From Asterella californica (taxonomy: Eukaryota > Streptophyta > Marchantiopsida > Marchantiales > Aytoniaceae), in the NCBI GenBank assembly GCA_036924285.1, contig JAYKYS010000014.1, forward strand, positions 3,906,001 to 3,970,000: a DNA stretch of 64,000 nucleotides, in the 5' to 3' direction. The stretch's first letter is position 1, and each line of letters starts with the position of its first letter. The position numbers and the translations under genes were made by a program. The notes beneath the pieces were generated by a model, which was not told the DNA's origin, searched no databases, and was given only the letters and a program-made list of their open reading frames with translations. Shown here piece by piece: positions 11,185 through 21,999 of the stretch.

Positions 11185-13805
11185 CTACCTTGGGGTCAAA
11201 GCGGTCAGCAGGTTTCTGGCCCTAGCCATGTTGTCTTTCTTCTTCGGCTTTTCTTTGTTTGTGGAAACCTTCCCAATTCCCCTCCCAATTGGCTTGGATA
11301 AGTTACCGACCGGCTTCGGAGTACTGTCTCTCCTCGTCCCCCTTCTACTGATTAACAGGTTCGGTACCAACTCGCTTAGCACTTCTCGCTCAATTAGCCT
11401 AAGAGGCGAGGACGGAGTGGGGCCAGGCAGGAGCGAACTCCCCCAAGGCCCCTCCACTCCCGGCCCTTGCTGACCCCCCAAGTCGTCCTCATTCCGTCCC
11501 GTTTCTGATTTTCTTGCTCTCCCCTCGCTTGTTGGATCCGGAGTCTCCAATACTCTTCCCCTTCTGCCGTCACCTGAGGCAGCCTCCCAGAATTTCAGGT
11601 AGGAAGGATCCTCGTTCGGGGCAAGAGTCATGTCAGCCACGTGTGTTCCTTCATTTCGTGTGTCGGCTTCCGATGCTCGTCTTTGTGATCCGTCACCTGG
11701 TCCGGCCTCCACTCTGTCTAGCTCCATCGCTTCCTTCATGCCTTGGTCATCCTTGTTGACTCTCTGTGTCACCTCCCCTTTGTCAGTCCTCGTCTTCGTG
11801 GTAACAGTGTCAACTTCCTCCCTATCGTCAGATTGTGCTTTCGTTGTCGTTTCCTCACCTCGATTCTCCTCTGACTTGTTCTGGCTGACGTCAGTAGCTT
11901 GGATGATCCCCGCTTCCATGTTCAGGTCCGGTAGGGACTCTTTATCCTCGTTCAAAAGAGTTTGTGTCTGAGCAAGATCCGTGTCGCTGACAGGAAGAGA
12001 CAGTCCAACAGGTCTGAGCCCTTTCTCGGTAGGTTCCCGTGATGCTTCGTTCTCCTCCCTTGTTTCAGGGCCTTTTCTCTCCTCTACAATCGTATTTGCA
12101 TCCTCCTTTTCTTCTTCTACTGCTTCTCTCTCTACAGATGTTGCATCCTCTTCCTTCTCTAGCGCTTTGAACCGGTTAGCAGAGGCTGGGCCGCTCTTCC
12201 CCTGGACCGTTTTTCTCGACCACTTTTTTTGGTAACTTTGGTGAACTCCTCCTCTTTGCTACCAGATGGGGTGGCTTCGGTCAGAGGGGGTGAGGCCGGG
12301 GCCTCCTTTTGTACTGCTTCCCCATTCGCGGTTTTGCCTGGACCCTCGCTTTTCCTGATACTCTCTGGGCAGTTCCTCGCAAAGTGCCCCTTCTTTTTAC
12401 ACGAGAAGCAGGTGTCAGGAAACGATTGGTAGATTATTGGTTGGGCCACCGTTGTCCTCACCCCCACCTGTATCAGTAGATGGTCTTTTAACTCCGCTCC
12501 TGGGTCTAAAAGCACACATCCTCTAATGTGGGGGTACGCATTCGTAGCCCTTGTTGAGGACTTATACAATACCGGTCCGATGGCCGCCAGCAGAGTATCT
12601 ACTTCAATTTCGAAGGTAGGGTCGACCAGTGGGAGGTCTACCCAAACTGTTACCGCTTTTGGATTCTCCGCTTGTGTTCTGTAGCCCGGTGACCAGGGAG
12701 CAGCGAGCACAATCCTTCCATTACTGAAGAGAGGAGCGTCTCTGATGACCTGGTTTCTTTGGTCCGGTGTGGCGAGTACCACGAGAAAGTTTTTACGGTT
12801 TAACATACGTAGTTGGGTGATTTGTACCCCCATCCCCTGCTCCAGCCTCCTGAAGGCCCAAGCTTCGAAGGCATCTCTGGAGGGACTGCAGTCTATCGTC
12901 GATAGGACAACGGCTGTCGTTTTCAGAAGCGCAAGGCGGCTCGCTACCAGGTTTCTGTCAAGGACCACTCTCACCCCGTTCTTCAATTCTCCATGATGTT
13001 GATTCTTTTGGATGCTTAAGAGCGCCTCCTTCAACTCGCTGTCGGACATCCCTGCTCCCGCAAGAGGGTTCAAACCCTCCAGGTAAAGGTTCAGACTCGC
13101 TTTTCCTACTTCTTTCAGGGGTTTTGACCAGCTATTTGGTTGATTCTGCTTTCCCTTATCGCCTTGCGCTGCCTTTAACCCCGGCTGCTCCTTTATCCCT
13201 GATGTGTCCTTTCTTGTTGCTTGAGCAGGAGACCCCGACTGCCATTGAGCCTCGTTACTGTTTGTGACAACCACTCTCTCTTCGCCCCCTCTGGAGTTCC
13301 CGTCCTCCCGCTTCTCCACCGCAGCATCAGCACCCGCACCAACGACCCCAAGGGGTCCCCCGGTAGCAGCACCACCACGAATGGCCGCCACCGGACTGCC
13401 CACCTCGGAGGCAAAAGCCACCGCTTCCGTCGCCACGACCATTGGTGGCCCCTCTGCTGACTTACTCGCTAGTTCTGTCTCCTCCATTCGTACTACGTTC
13501 CGTTTTTTTTGGGAGTGCAGGAGGCCCTCAACCGTCCCAGCACCTCTGTCTGGATTCCCCTTCCTTCTCGAGTCGATTAGGTTGAGTGACTCCCTCCTTA
13601 TTCTTTTCCTTTCCAGTTCTGTGACCTGTTTTGCTCCTGCGTTTTTTGTAGCCCCAAACTTAATCAATTCGCTACACACACCTGCCTTCCTACCCTCGGC
13701 ATTTGTCCTCTCACCATCGCTGTCCTTACTCTGCATCTCTCCTCCCCTGTTGTTAAGCACCCCACGCTCTACCAGTGTCAGTCCTGCCGTGTCAAAAAAC
13801 CTCAA
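11185..13805 (-). pseudogene. LINE ORF1: gag-like RNA-binding protein, one frameshift
   Basis: The first part (13805-12159, 548 codons; the first ATG is about 23 codons in) holds a low-complexity N-terminus. A globular middle region of the kind called DUF4283 in plant LINEs follows, then a zinc knuckle CFSCKKKGHFARNC (C-x2-C-x4-H-x4-C). A run of seven T (12224-12230 on the plus strand) is one short. Restoring one base would join it to the acidic C-terminal part, which is open from about 12220 down to 11185 and includes NRFKALE, a usual motif after the knuckle. ORF1 proteins coat LINE RNA. ORF2 starts 61 bp downstream of its stop. Confidence 0.88.
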
Positions 13806-13980
13806 CCCTAAAGTTCTTACTTAACGCTAATTCGCATATCCGTCGTAGTTGTGGCCCGATTCCCTAAGTGCTCGCTAAGTGGAGGGCTAACTAGCCCCCT
13901 CTCCCTCGGCCGCCCCGCTCCGCCCTCTCATCCCTCTCCACAGTAGTTGCTCTCACAATCGACCTGTGTTGGGATTGATC

Positions 13981-13995
13981 GCCCGGAAGTGCATT
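13981..13995. repeat. LINE-1 target-site duplication, 5' side
   Basis: Exact copy of the 15-mer at 3184-3198. It sits directly beyond the GC-rich 5' leader of the LINE, so the element is full length. Confidence 0.9.
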
Positions 13996-14176
13996 AAAAC
14001 TGTTGGGAAGTTAATCTTCGAAAAAGATTAGACCCGAGCTACCGTTAGGAGGCCATTGACAGGAAGGGGAGACGACAGGCCAGAGTCCCCAGACGGGGAC
14101 CACTTTGAGTAAGCGGAAAATCTCGGCGCTTGACCTCAACAGTCTGGAGTATCGAAGAGTCGGTGAAGACTTGACT

Positions 14177-14220
14177 AATGATGATCCCACGGACTAATGA
14201 TTCTCCGTGGGATCATCATT
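14177..14220. repeat. Perfect 16-bp hairpin
   Basis: aatgatgatcccacgg (14177-14192) pairs without mismatch with 14205-14220 around a 12-nt loop. It lies in unannotated DNA just beyond the LINE. Function unknown. Confidence 0.85.
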
Positions 14221-17200
14221 GACCACGCAGAGACTCGGTCCTCAACGCAAGCTACCGTAGCCTTTCTGTCGGAGCGGATGCCTGGAAAGCCGTCAACGTT
14301 CTTCGTCTAGACAGGAAAGGATTCGATTCCAAGCCATAGAGAAAACATTTTTCCATAGTCAAAGAGCGGAATGAGTTTTATTTACAAGAAGATTCAGCCA
14401 TAAGACCGTCAGTACAGGTGAGCTAATCTATCAAAGAGGCAGGAAATCCAGTTCAATTACACCCAAAATAGGCTAAATAGCATGCAGAGAGTGCTTTCCT
14501 TTGCGTCACAGCAGAGCTTAGGGTTTGCTAAAAGTGGACCCTCAAGCTCGTGCATCAGAATCGAATCCGACAGAGTAAGTTGGGAGCAGGGCAGGTCTAT
14601 TGAGGCAGAACGGTGGCAATCATAAGGGTTTGTTCGGAAGCCAATGGGATTAGTAAAGTGGAAAGGACCTTTTCGCTCGGGCTTGTTTATTTTAAAGCTT
14701 ATCCACGAACATGAATATGAAGGCTGAAGTGCACATCACCGAGTAAACCGCAATTGTATGTCACTGGGAGGCTCCATTGCAGACCTCTTTGCGGTCAGAT
14801 GGAACCGGAAATAGAAACTCGCTCCAGTACTCGCTCCAGTACTAGCGCAGTCCTTTCGCAAGCGTTTTGGTTAGTACTTCCTGTCGGCTTGGTTGCTATG
14901 TACCGGTTTTATCGCTGACGATTAAGACGACAGAAGAGCAGAAGACTCTGATATATAAACATGTCTACGTTGCATCCTCCGTCAATGAACACCTCAAGCC
15001 TTCATCAACGAATACTCTGGCCAGAGAGAGAAGAGAGGCCTTGACAATATCTTTAAGATTTATCTACTCGTTGCGAAAGTTTCACCTTTATCGAGCACCC
15101 TCTACTTCGCACTGAAGCTCCAATCTGAGCTGGATTGATGAGGAATTCAAGGGACTGTGTAGCTCAAGAGAACAAAAAGTGCCACCAAGTGGGACCTTCT
15201 GCTGCTTCAGAGCTCGTGTCAAGTTCAGTCCGTCTACGTGTCACCATGGAGCTTACCAGGTGTCCAGATAAAGTATGGAACTCGCCATCTTGCAATTGAA
15301 GAGCACTTAGACCTCCAACTGACGGGAAGTGTACGAACCCATGACAAACTTCTCTTCAGTAGAGATTCATTTCAGAAAGCTTCCCACGCATCAGGCAAGA
15401 ACTGAGAGGAAGACATGTAGCAGCAGTCTTGAACAGGAAGCCTATTGATGTGTAAAGACTGAACAGTAAACCTCACACACAAACACGATTCTAAACCAAG
15501 CATGACGCATAGAGCCTAACGGTTTACCAGAACTGTCACAAGAAACCGTTATAATCTAAAGAATCCCTTATTTCATTAGCGATCCGATCCGAGTGCAACA
15601 CCAGTATGTCATGAATGTGGCTTAGTAGTAGAATATAACATCCGCACTAAGAACTCAATGGAACTGGACTGGAGACTTCAGATGTAAGATCAGTGCCGTC
15701 TGAAGTGCGTTTGTATGGCGATCTGTGGCCACACGACTTACGAACCTGAACTTGTGGGACCTTCAGCTGGGTAAATTATACCCTTCCAGTCGAACGAACT
15801 GCACATCGGAAGAGAACATTTAGGGTACTTTACAAAGCTTGGGCTCCGGCAGCTGCCAAGAAAACTGAATGCAAAGAAGAGCAACTCGTCTGCTTCCTGT
15901 ATAGGGAATGCTCAAGGCAACGCGACTCGCGCTGAAGGTGGTACCCTCATTAAAATAACTTTGTTTAGACAAATTCTCACGTTAGTACCGAACCATACCC
16001 TAGGAACTGAAGTTTAGCAAGCGGAATCTCGAGAAACTGCATGCAGACGAGTAGAAGGCCCATACCAAAGTGCCTAAAGTAGCGTAGCTAGACCACGTGG
16101 GGTTCATACTCCGCAATGGGAGATTCCAGTATGTCGCCACTGGATAAAGCCTGAAGCGATAACGACTTTGAGTCAGTTCTTCTCTAGGATTATATGACCC
16201 TCGTGTCTCCTTCTGTTCATGCGTTTTTCATGGGTGGTCCCGCTTCCCATGGCTTCTGTGTGATCTAAAAAACAGCATGAAAGTTATCAATTTCGAGGGG
16301 ACTCTTCTCGCATTCTTCAAGTACTTCTGATGTGTCAGCTCTTCATCTTCTTATTCTACGATCTTTTCATCCAGCACCTGCTGAAATTATCGGTATCCTG
16401 ATTGCAACACATCTCGACTCAGCTTAGATCCACAAATTGGAAGAAGATTCTTCCTCGTCTTCTTTTCTTTGTTGTCCCCGAGAGCTTCCTTGTAGCGTTC
16501 GCCTCCATCTTTCTCACGAAAGTGCTTTAAAACTTTTGGTTCCGGAAGCGTTTTAAAGCGATGTCCTCGTGACGGAAAGAAATATGCAGGGGAAAGTTTC
16601 GTACCATGATCACGCATCGCCGCTCACAGTACCGAATCAGCCGAGGATTTAGGCGTTGCCGATATGCGCCACACCGTGAGGTGAGCTAAGTTTACACGAG
16701 CCCTAACGCCCTACACACATCAGGAAGCGAGGATTGGCGTAAGGATCTTCACCAGATCCTGTGTTCGGTATCACTGTCCAGTAAGTATGATCGACAGCTC
16801 CAGAGCTTCCGGATCGGTTATAACTTTAATGAGGCTCTTTATTTAGGGCGTTTAGACAAGGCAAGAAACGAGTACAGCATTTAGTGCTTAGTTCGCTAAA
16901 GTTGACGCAGCGATAACAACGAAGCCTTACATGGTAAAACACAGGTCATGGTAAAACAACGATCCACGTGACAACTGTCCAGCGAGTGATATAGTTCGGA
17001 GTCCGGACTCAAATGTCTCTTATCCGGATGCTGAAGGCTTAGCGCACAAACATCTCGCATACGACACCAATCCGTGCGTGAAGCCTGGAAACAATATGAA
17101 ACATTGGTTTCTGCTTGTACCCACTTGCAACTCGCATCTGCAGACAAAAGAATAATGTTTTCCACCTTCATATGTGTAATGTGCCGACCATCTGAGGGCG

Positions 17201-18978
17201 GAAGAATTCATGTCTTGTCTAAGTTGGGCACGAAGTCCTTGGGAATGTCCTGCTCTGCGTTGTGCCTCATCTCTGACTGTGACTACTCTTGTTCTTTCAG
17301 TGGGTTGATGGGATCACCAACTACTCGGCGCTTGCTTCAGGTCTTTCCACTCCGAGGCTGAAGTGCTTTCACGTAGCTCAGGCGGACTTTGAGCTTGCAC
17401 ATGAGAGGACCTCTCTGAGTAGTGTGCTCGATCTCCAAATGCACCTCATGTCCCAAGTTCCGCAAACCCTTCTTCACCTATTGACACACGCAGTGGCTGT
17501 AAGCGACCGCAAGTATTAGGGAGAAGGTGTTTCTTTCCCTCCAAATCATAACAAACAGTAAGCTCAACAAATGACCCAGTCGGACCGACGAACCCTTTTA
17601 GACAAAACATTCACAGCAAACATAATTTTGCAGAGAGCACTGAAAGCCATTCCCCGTTTTGCTGTGAGCTAATGCTGATCGTTAGATAGGGAGTGCCACG
17701 CAAAACGAGAAACGTAAAGTAGCACCTAGTGAATAGCCCTTTCCCTCTCTTCCTGTAGCAGGTCTAATAGGTACAAAAGTATGATCTGATATTTACCTCA
17801 ACAGGTTCGACCTGAAGCAGGAGAACCTGGCCGGACGAGAACCCAAATAACTGGAATCTGGACGCCGGAGGTGAGGTCTGTTTCTCCTCATCGGTTCGGC
17901 ACTAGTACGGAAGAAGGAGCTTCCGTGCACTTGCGGAGAAGCCGAGCACACATCCACACAGCCCCACACATCCCTCGTTTAACACTCCAATAAAGTAGAG
18001 ATTTAAGGTTAATAGAGGAAGCAAAAGCACTCAGAAGACTGCGTCCGAGAGATTACGTGTATGGAGCAAGATGATGGCCGGATCAAGCAGATGATGCAAA
18101 CTGGCGTCGAGACAACGGACAAAAATTCCAACTTAATCAAGAACGAGAACGGAGAAATCTTAGTGAAAATCTGGTTTATAGCATTTCAATTTGCATTTGT
18201 GGAGGGATTCCACAGACTCGTATATGTACAAGAATGGCCGTGCTCAAGATCGTTGGAGCACCAACTGCGCATTGTCGCAGACGTTGCTCTGAGAAAATTT
18301 ACTAAACGATTGATTGAGCTCGGGCTATACCGCCAAAAACAAAAGATGTTTGTGTGCTTAACACATGAATTTCAACATCTCATTGTGTGAACCTTCCATA
18401 AACTATCGACATACTCTAATCCGAATCTCATCTTATGCGAAGCCGCTTGTAGCCGTTCGGAGCGAAGACATTTCTCAAACTCGGACGAATGGTCGCTCCA
18501 GTATGTACACTATCAGGCCCACTGGCCCCTTGTGAGCTTGACATGGCTCAAAGGAGCACCCTAAGTTTCCGCCTGTTGATGGCGCTGCTGTAGCAGGGAT
18601 CTTGTTGTAGTCAGCCCTTAGTGTTCTCGCAGCGCCTTCCGTTTAATCTCGTCTTGACTTTGCATTTCGGGCGGAGTAGCACGCTACGCTGCTGACTTTG
18701 CTCAATCCACCGGCCCTAATCACCTTCTCGTCGCTCGAAGGTAAGGTCGTCGTCTGTAACCGAGCTTTCCAACGGACGAGAACCAATGTGTGCGTGAAGT
18801 ACAGCGTGCATCCAGTTCTGATGCACGGAGTGGTTCTTCCGTGGCTTAAAAATTTCTTGGCGCGGCCAGCATCGAGAGTGCAGCACCACTCACGGCAGCA
18901 TGCATTCAGGGGCAGATCTGGCTTCAGTCCAGGCAAGCGACTATCTTCTTCGTCATTATCTTCTTGGAAGCTTCAGAA
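14221..18978. other. Intergenic, no gene recognised
   Basis: Composition is near 45 percent GC and less AT-rich than the rest of the window. The open frames (for example 14867-15115, 17074-17361 and 18061-18390) have no recognisable domain and no consistent splice context. No repeats or RNA genes could be identified. Part of the DNA near 18 kb may be the 3' flank of the SAUR gene. Confidence 0.5.
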
Positions 18979-19443
18979 CTAGCTGTCCAGGAGCTCCATT
19001 AGCTCGTCCAGGTTGGTATTCAGGGCTGCGGGGTCCTTGGTGGCAATCATCCACAGCAAGTTCTCGAACACAGCGCAGTCGCATGCAATGTTGAGTCCGC
19101 CTTCGTACTCAAAGCCGAACTCTTCTTCTGACCTCTTGAGCAATTCCTTGAAGAGTGAGTGGGCGAGGAAGGTGGTGCTGATCACATACCTTCTCCTCTC
19201 GTGGCCCACATACACAGCCAGACAGCCCTGGGGAATGTCCTGAGGAAGCCTGCCTAACTTGGACGACTTCGAATACCCTCCTGCTCTGCCAGTAAGCAGA
19301 GCCCACTGCGTCGCCTCCGGGAGCTGCGAGAACGACCCTCTCTTGGGACTACTAAACTCCATAGTCGACTTCTTCAGACTGGTAAGGCCCTGTATTCTCT
19401 TCACAAGCTTCGACGTGCTCCTTGGCATCTTTCCTAGCACCAT
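18979..19443 (-). CDS. SAUR family auxin-responsive protein
   Basis: This is an intronless 154-codon gene. The N-terminal 65 residues are basic and variable. The SAUR domain spans about residues 66-133, with LPQDIPQGCLAVYVG, then RRRYVIS, FLAHSLFKELL, EEEFGFEYEGGLNIACD and VFENLL, all hallmarks of the family. The C-terminus is short and acidic. ATG at 19443 is chosen because it is the first in-frame ATG; upstream only a GTG is available. SAURs are short-lived proteins that promote cell expansion, in angiosperms largely by inhibiting PP2C-D phosphatases at the plasma membrane; that role here is inferred from family membership. The lack of introns and the 154-residue length are typical. It is one of two intact genes in the window. 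Confidence 0.94.
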   Translation of the reverse strand: MVLGKMPRSTSKLVKRIQGLTSLKKSTMEFSSPKRGSFSQLPEATQWALLTGRAGGYSKSSKLGRLPQDIPQGCLAVYVGHERRRYVISTTFLAHSLFKELLKRSEEEFGFEYEGGLNIACDCAVFENLLWMIATKDPAALNTNLDELMELLDS

Positions 19444-19863
19444 CTTGAAGATTTGTGACCTCTTGAACCTGGGGGAAAGGACTGAGCACCACACCACGCT
19501 CCTTGTGCTCGCTCGCTCGCCCGGGTCACAACTCTACGACCTTCGATTCCCAATTAAGTCTGCTATCGATCCCCTTCATCTAAGACGAACCTTCTACAGA
19601 TCTTGAAGCTCCAATCTTCAAGCAAACAACAACCTTTCCGACTCCCAACTCAAATCAGAGAACTCAATCCACAGAGCAGATATCTTCCCCTTGCTAGGTA
19701 AGGTCCGAGACTTGGATAACAGCCTTGATCACCCTAATGCCACACACAGAGCGACTGAGCGACTGAGCGATTGAGGGTACAAGATTGAATGAGTGCGACA
19801 GATAGAAAAGAGAGAAGTCGAGAGTGGGCGATTGATTGAATGGTCGTCCTCAATTCGCACAAG

Positions 19864-19873
19864 CATATATAGG
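19864..19873 (-). promoter_or_regulatory. TATA box of the SAUR gene
   Basis: On the minus strand this reads cctatatatg, about 425 bp upstream of the SAUR ATG. Transcription would start near 19838 and give a leader of roughly 395 nt, provided no intron lies in it. Confidence 0.5.
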
Positions 19874-19934
19874 AGGGCCAAATGCTCCCAGATAGATTGG
19901 GAGCGGGGGCGCGAGGGGCGTGGGGCGTGGGGTC

Positions 19935-20169
19935 AGACAGTGACCCTCCACACGCAGGGCGCAGCGGGGGCAGCCAGGGGCAGCCGGGCTTGAGGGGGTC
20001 TGCGACGGCTGGTTGGCTCGCTGGCTGACTGATGGATGATGCTGACGGTTTCGTCACAACCATCAGGAACGCTGCTGTTTGTAGAATCGGCGCAAAAAAG
20101 AGCAGCGGCTGCTGAGACGGAGACGAGACGGGACAGAGAAAGCGCCTTGTGTGTGGAGGGTCACTGTCT
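19935..20169. promoter_or_regulatory. Inverted repeat with auxin-response-type element in SAUR promoter
   Basis: agacagtgaccctccacac (19935-19953) is present as an exact reverse complement at 20151-20169, and similarity extends about 9 bp more. The right arm includes TGTCTC (20165-20170), the classical auxin-response core; the left arm has the variant tgtctg. A second inverted pair (gagacgagacggga) is nested between 20117 and 20195. The position just upstream of the TATA box of a SAUR gene makes a regulatory role plausible, but this is inference. Confidence 0.5.
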
Positions 20170-20344
20170 CGTCTAGTCCCGTCTCGTCTCTCCACTTTTG
20201 CAACATCCGACGCCAGTTTAGGCGCCAGCAGCGTCCGACCGGAAGCACGCGGTCGGGGTCTCTCATTCGAGATCTTCTTTTGCCACGTGTAGCGGCCCTC
20301 ATTCCCTGCAACCCGGCTGCCCACCGGTGCATCCTGGAGTTAAC

Positions 20345-20550
20345 TTAACCCTCCATTGATACGGAGGTTAGATCAACCGTGATTTCTGGAGTGCCGTCTT
20401 TTGACTCCCAGGTTATGTTTGGAGTCCCGGCTGTTTTGGTGACTGCGGTGAGTCGTCCACAGTACCAGCCGTCTTTGCCCCTGATGGTGACTATAAAGTT
20501 ACCCAGTCCCACATTTCCTACTCCCCTCACTTTTAACGTGTGGCTAACAC
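20345..20550 (-). CDS. Candidate terminal exon of an unrecognised protein
   Basis: The frame reads through alternating hydrophobic and charged residues typical of a beta-rich domain, with LGNFIVTIRGKDGWYCGR and ITWESKDGTPEITVDLTSV, and ends at a TAA at 20345. No ATG is needed if the exon begins at an AG acceptor near 20550. A further protein-like frame lies upstream on the same strand at about 20740-20896 (FREKNIFYTGQKKVTIVVDS). I do not recognise the family. It could be a gene fragment or a chance frame. Confidence 0.25.
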
Positions 20551-21291
20551 CGGGTTTTCAGTTTTGTGTCCTAACTTCCTGCTTGAGCCCCCCATTCTTT
20601 TAGTTACCAACTTTTATCTTGCTGCCATAAAACATTTCCCTGAATATTTTTCCTGCTTGCAAAAGTATTTGTGGTATGTACAGAAGACTATTTTTCAAAT
20701 GGGTCATCTGGTTTCAACTTAGTTCACATGAAAGAGAAGTCCATGTGAGAGGAAAAAGGATCCAAATCCTTTTTTCCCCCTTTAGATTAATGATTGAATC
20801 AACAACAATAGTGACCTTCTTTTGACCGGTGTAAAAGATATTCTTCTCTCTAAACTGGGAAACGCAGGTAGAACCTCTAAGGAGAAGACTATCCATGTGA
20901 ATAATTATTCTTTCCGGGAAGATTTACAAAACGTTGTCTCGAGGTCACTTCCATCAGTGCTCTGTTTAGGTAATATAACATCTTTTTTCATGGAAGCAAA
21001 GAAAGTCGGTTGATTCTTCAAGTAGGAGTTCCTAGTTCAGGGAGCAAATACTAGTGCACCTGAAAGTCCTTGAGAACTCATGAGCATTCCATTTGTGTAC
21101 TTCCCCGAAGGACTTTTCTCTAGACCACTCCAATATCAGTGAAATAGCAAGATCTAACAGAAACTCTTTAGATCATCGAGAATAGACTACAAAGTCCTTG
21201 AAAACTGTGCGCAGTACCTTAATAACACAAAACTCGTACACTAGTGTACTAGCTTGATAGACTTAGAGTTACGAGGCCTCGAGAGATTGGT

Positions 21292-21347
21292 ACAGGAGTA
21301 TATTTTGTTTTCATCTTGTGATAGATGAAAACGAAATATACTCCTGT
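21292..21347. repeat. 25-bp hairpin with one mismatch
   Basis: acaggagtatattttg... (21292-21316) pairs with 21323-21347 over 25 bp with one G-T type mismatch and a 6-nt loop. A smaller hairpin (cgttttggta, 21608-21635) lies 260 bp away. It is either a small fold-back element or a possible small-RNA precursor. Confidence 0.8.
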
Positions 21348-21999
21348 AACACAGAGAGATAAATAATGGGAGGAAGGTGCTTCACTAGATCCCACCCACA
21401 GCAAAGGCTCTTTTGAAATATACGTGTTGGCATCAAAGACCGTTGTGGACACTTCTTCTTAACCCTGAGGGTGTAATGGATGCTGACATGAGTGCAAGAG
21501 CTTCAGATCTAGGCTGACTCTTCTGGGCGTCATTGTTGATGGAAGTATGGGATAAAGTGGGAGGTTTCTGAGGTATTTAAATAACCTGATGGATGATTTT
21601 CCTTTGTCGTTTTGGTAGATTAGAGTACCAAAACGTACACGGCGTCTTCGTTCAGAGGATAATAATATATTTCCACTGTGACAAGAGCTCGGAGGAGTAA
21701 TAACTTGACGTGATGAAATATGCAGAAGCGTACCATTAGTATACTGCCAGCAAGTAAAGTTCAGAAATCTCACAAAAGCGAAAGAAACTATGTAACGGAT
21801 CCGTGGAGTTATAGTTCGTTCATATTTGTAGTACAGTTTTGTTGTATTGTTGTAATTCGTGGAGTTGCTCTTGTTGTTCATAAGAGGACGTATCTAAGAT
21901 ATGAAGTAAAGAACGAATGTTGCGTTGCTATGAAGCTATGAAACTCGACTATGAACTTGACTGACAGTTCTGGAATACCTTTTTAAGACTTCGGTTACT

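Larger units (their letters stand above)
3199..13980 (-). mobile_element. Full-length non-LTR retrotransposon (LINE), inactivated
   Basis: Read on the minus strand the order is: a 5' leader (13980 to about 13806), ORF1 with a gag-like domain and CCHC knuckle, ORF2 with APE endonuclease and reverse transcriptase, and an A-rich end at 3199-3222. Exact 15-bp duplications flank it. About 7.5 kb is LINE; 3.3 kb is a later insertion (7330-10638). It is dead: single-base losses in homopolymers break the frames near 12224-12230, 6201-6203 and 5698-5703, TAG codons lie at 6823-6825 and 4458-4460, and the insertion cuts the endonuclease. The ORFs resemble plant L1-type LINEs by domain order. There is no RNase H domain after the RT. 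Confidence 0.93.

Noticed and set aside
16387..17519. Possible 5S rRNA or small gene near 16.6-17.5 kb
   Set aside because: The cgccgatatgcgcc-like text does not match 5S rRNA internal boxes in order, and the frames show no domain.
18061..18390. 109-codon ATG-started frame upstream of the SAUR gene
   Set aside because: No recognised domain, no promoter or splice evidence, and length is within chance for this composition.
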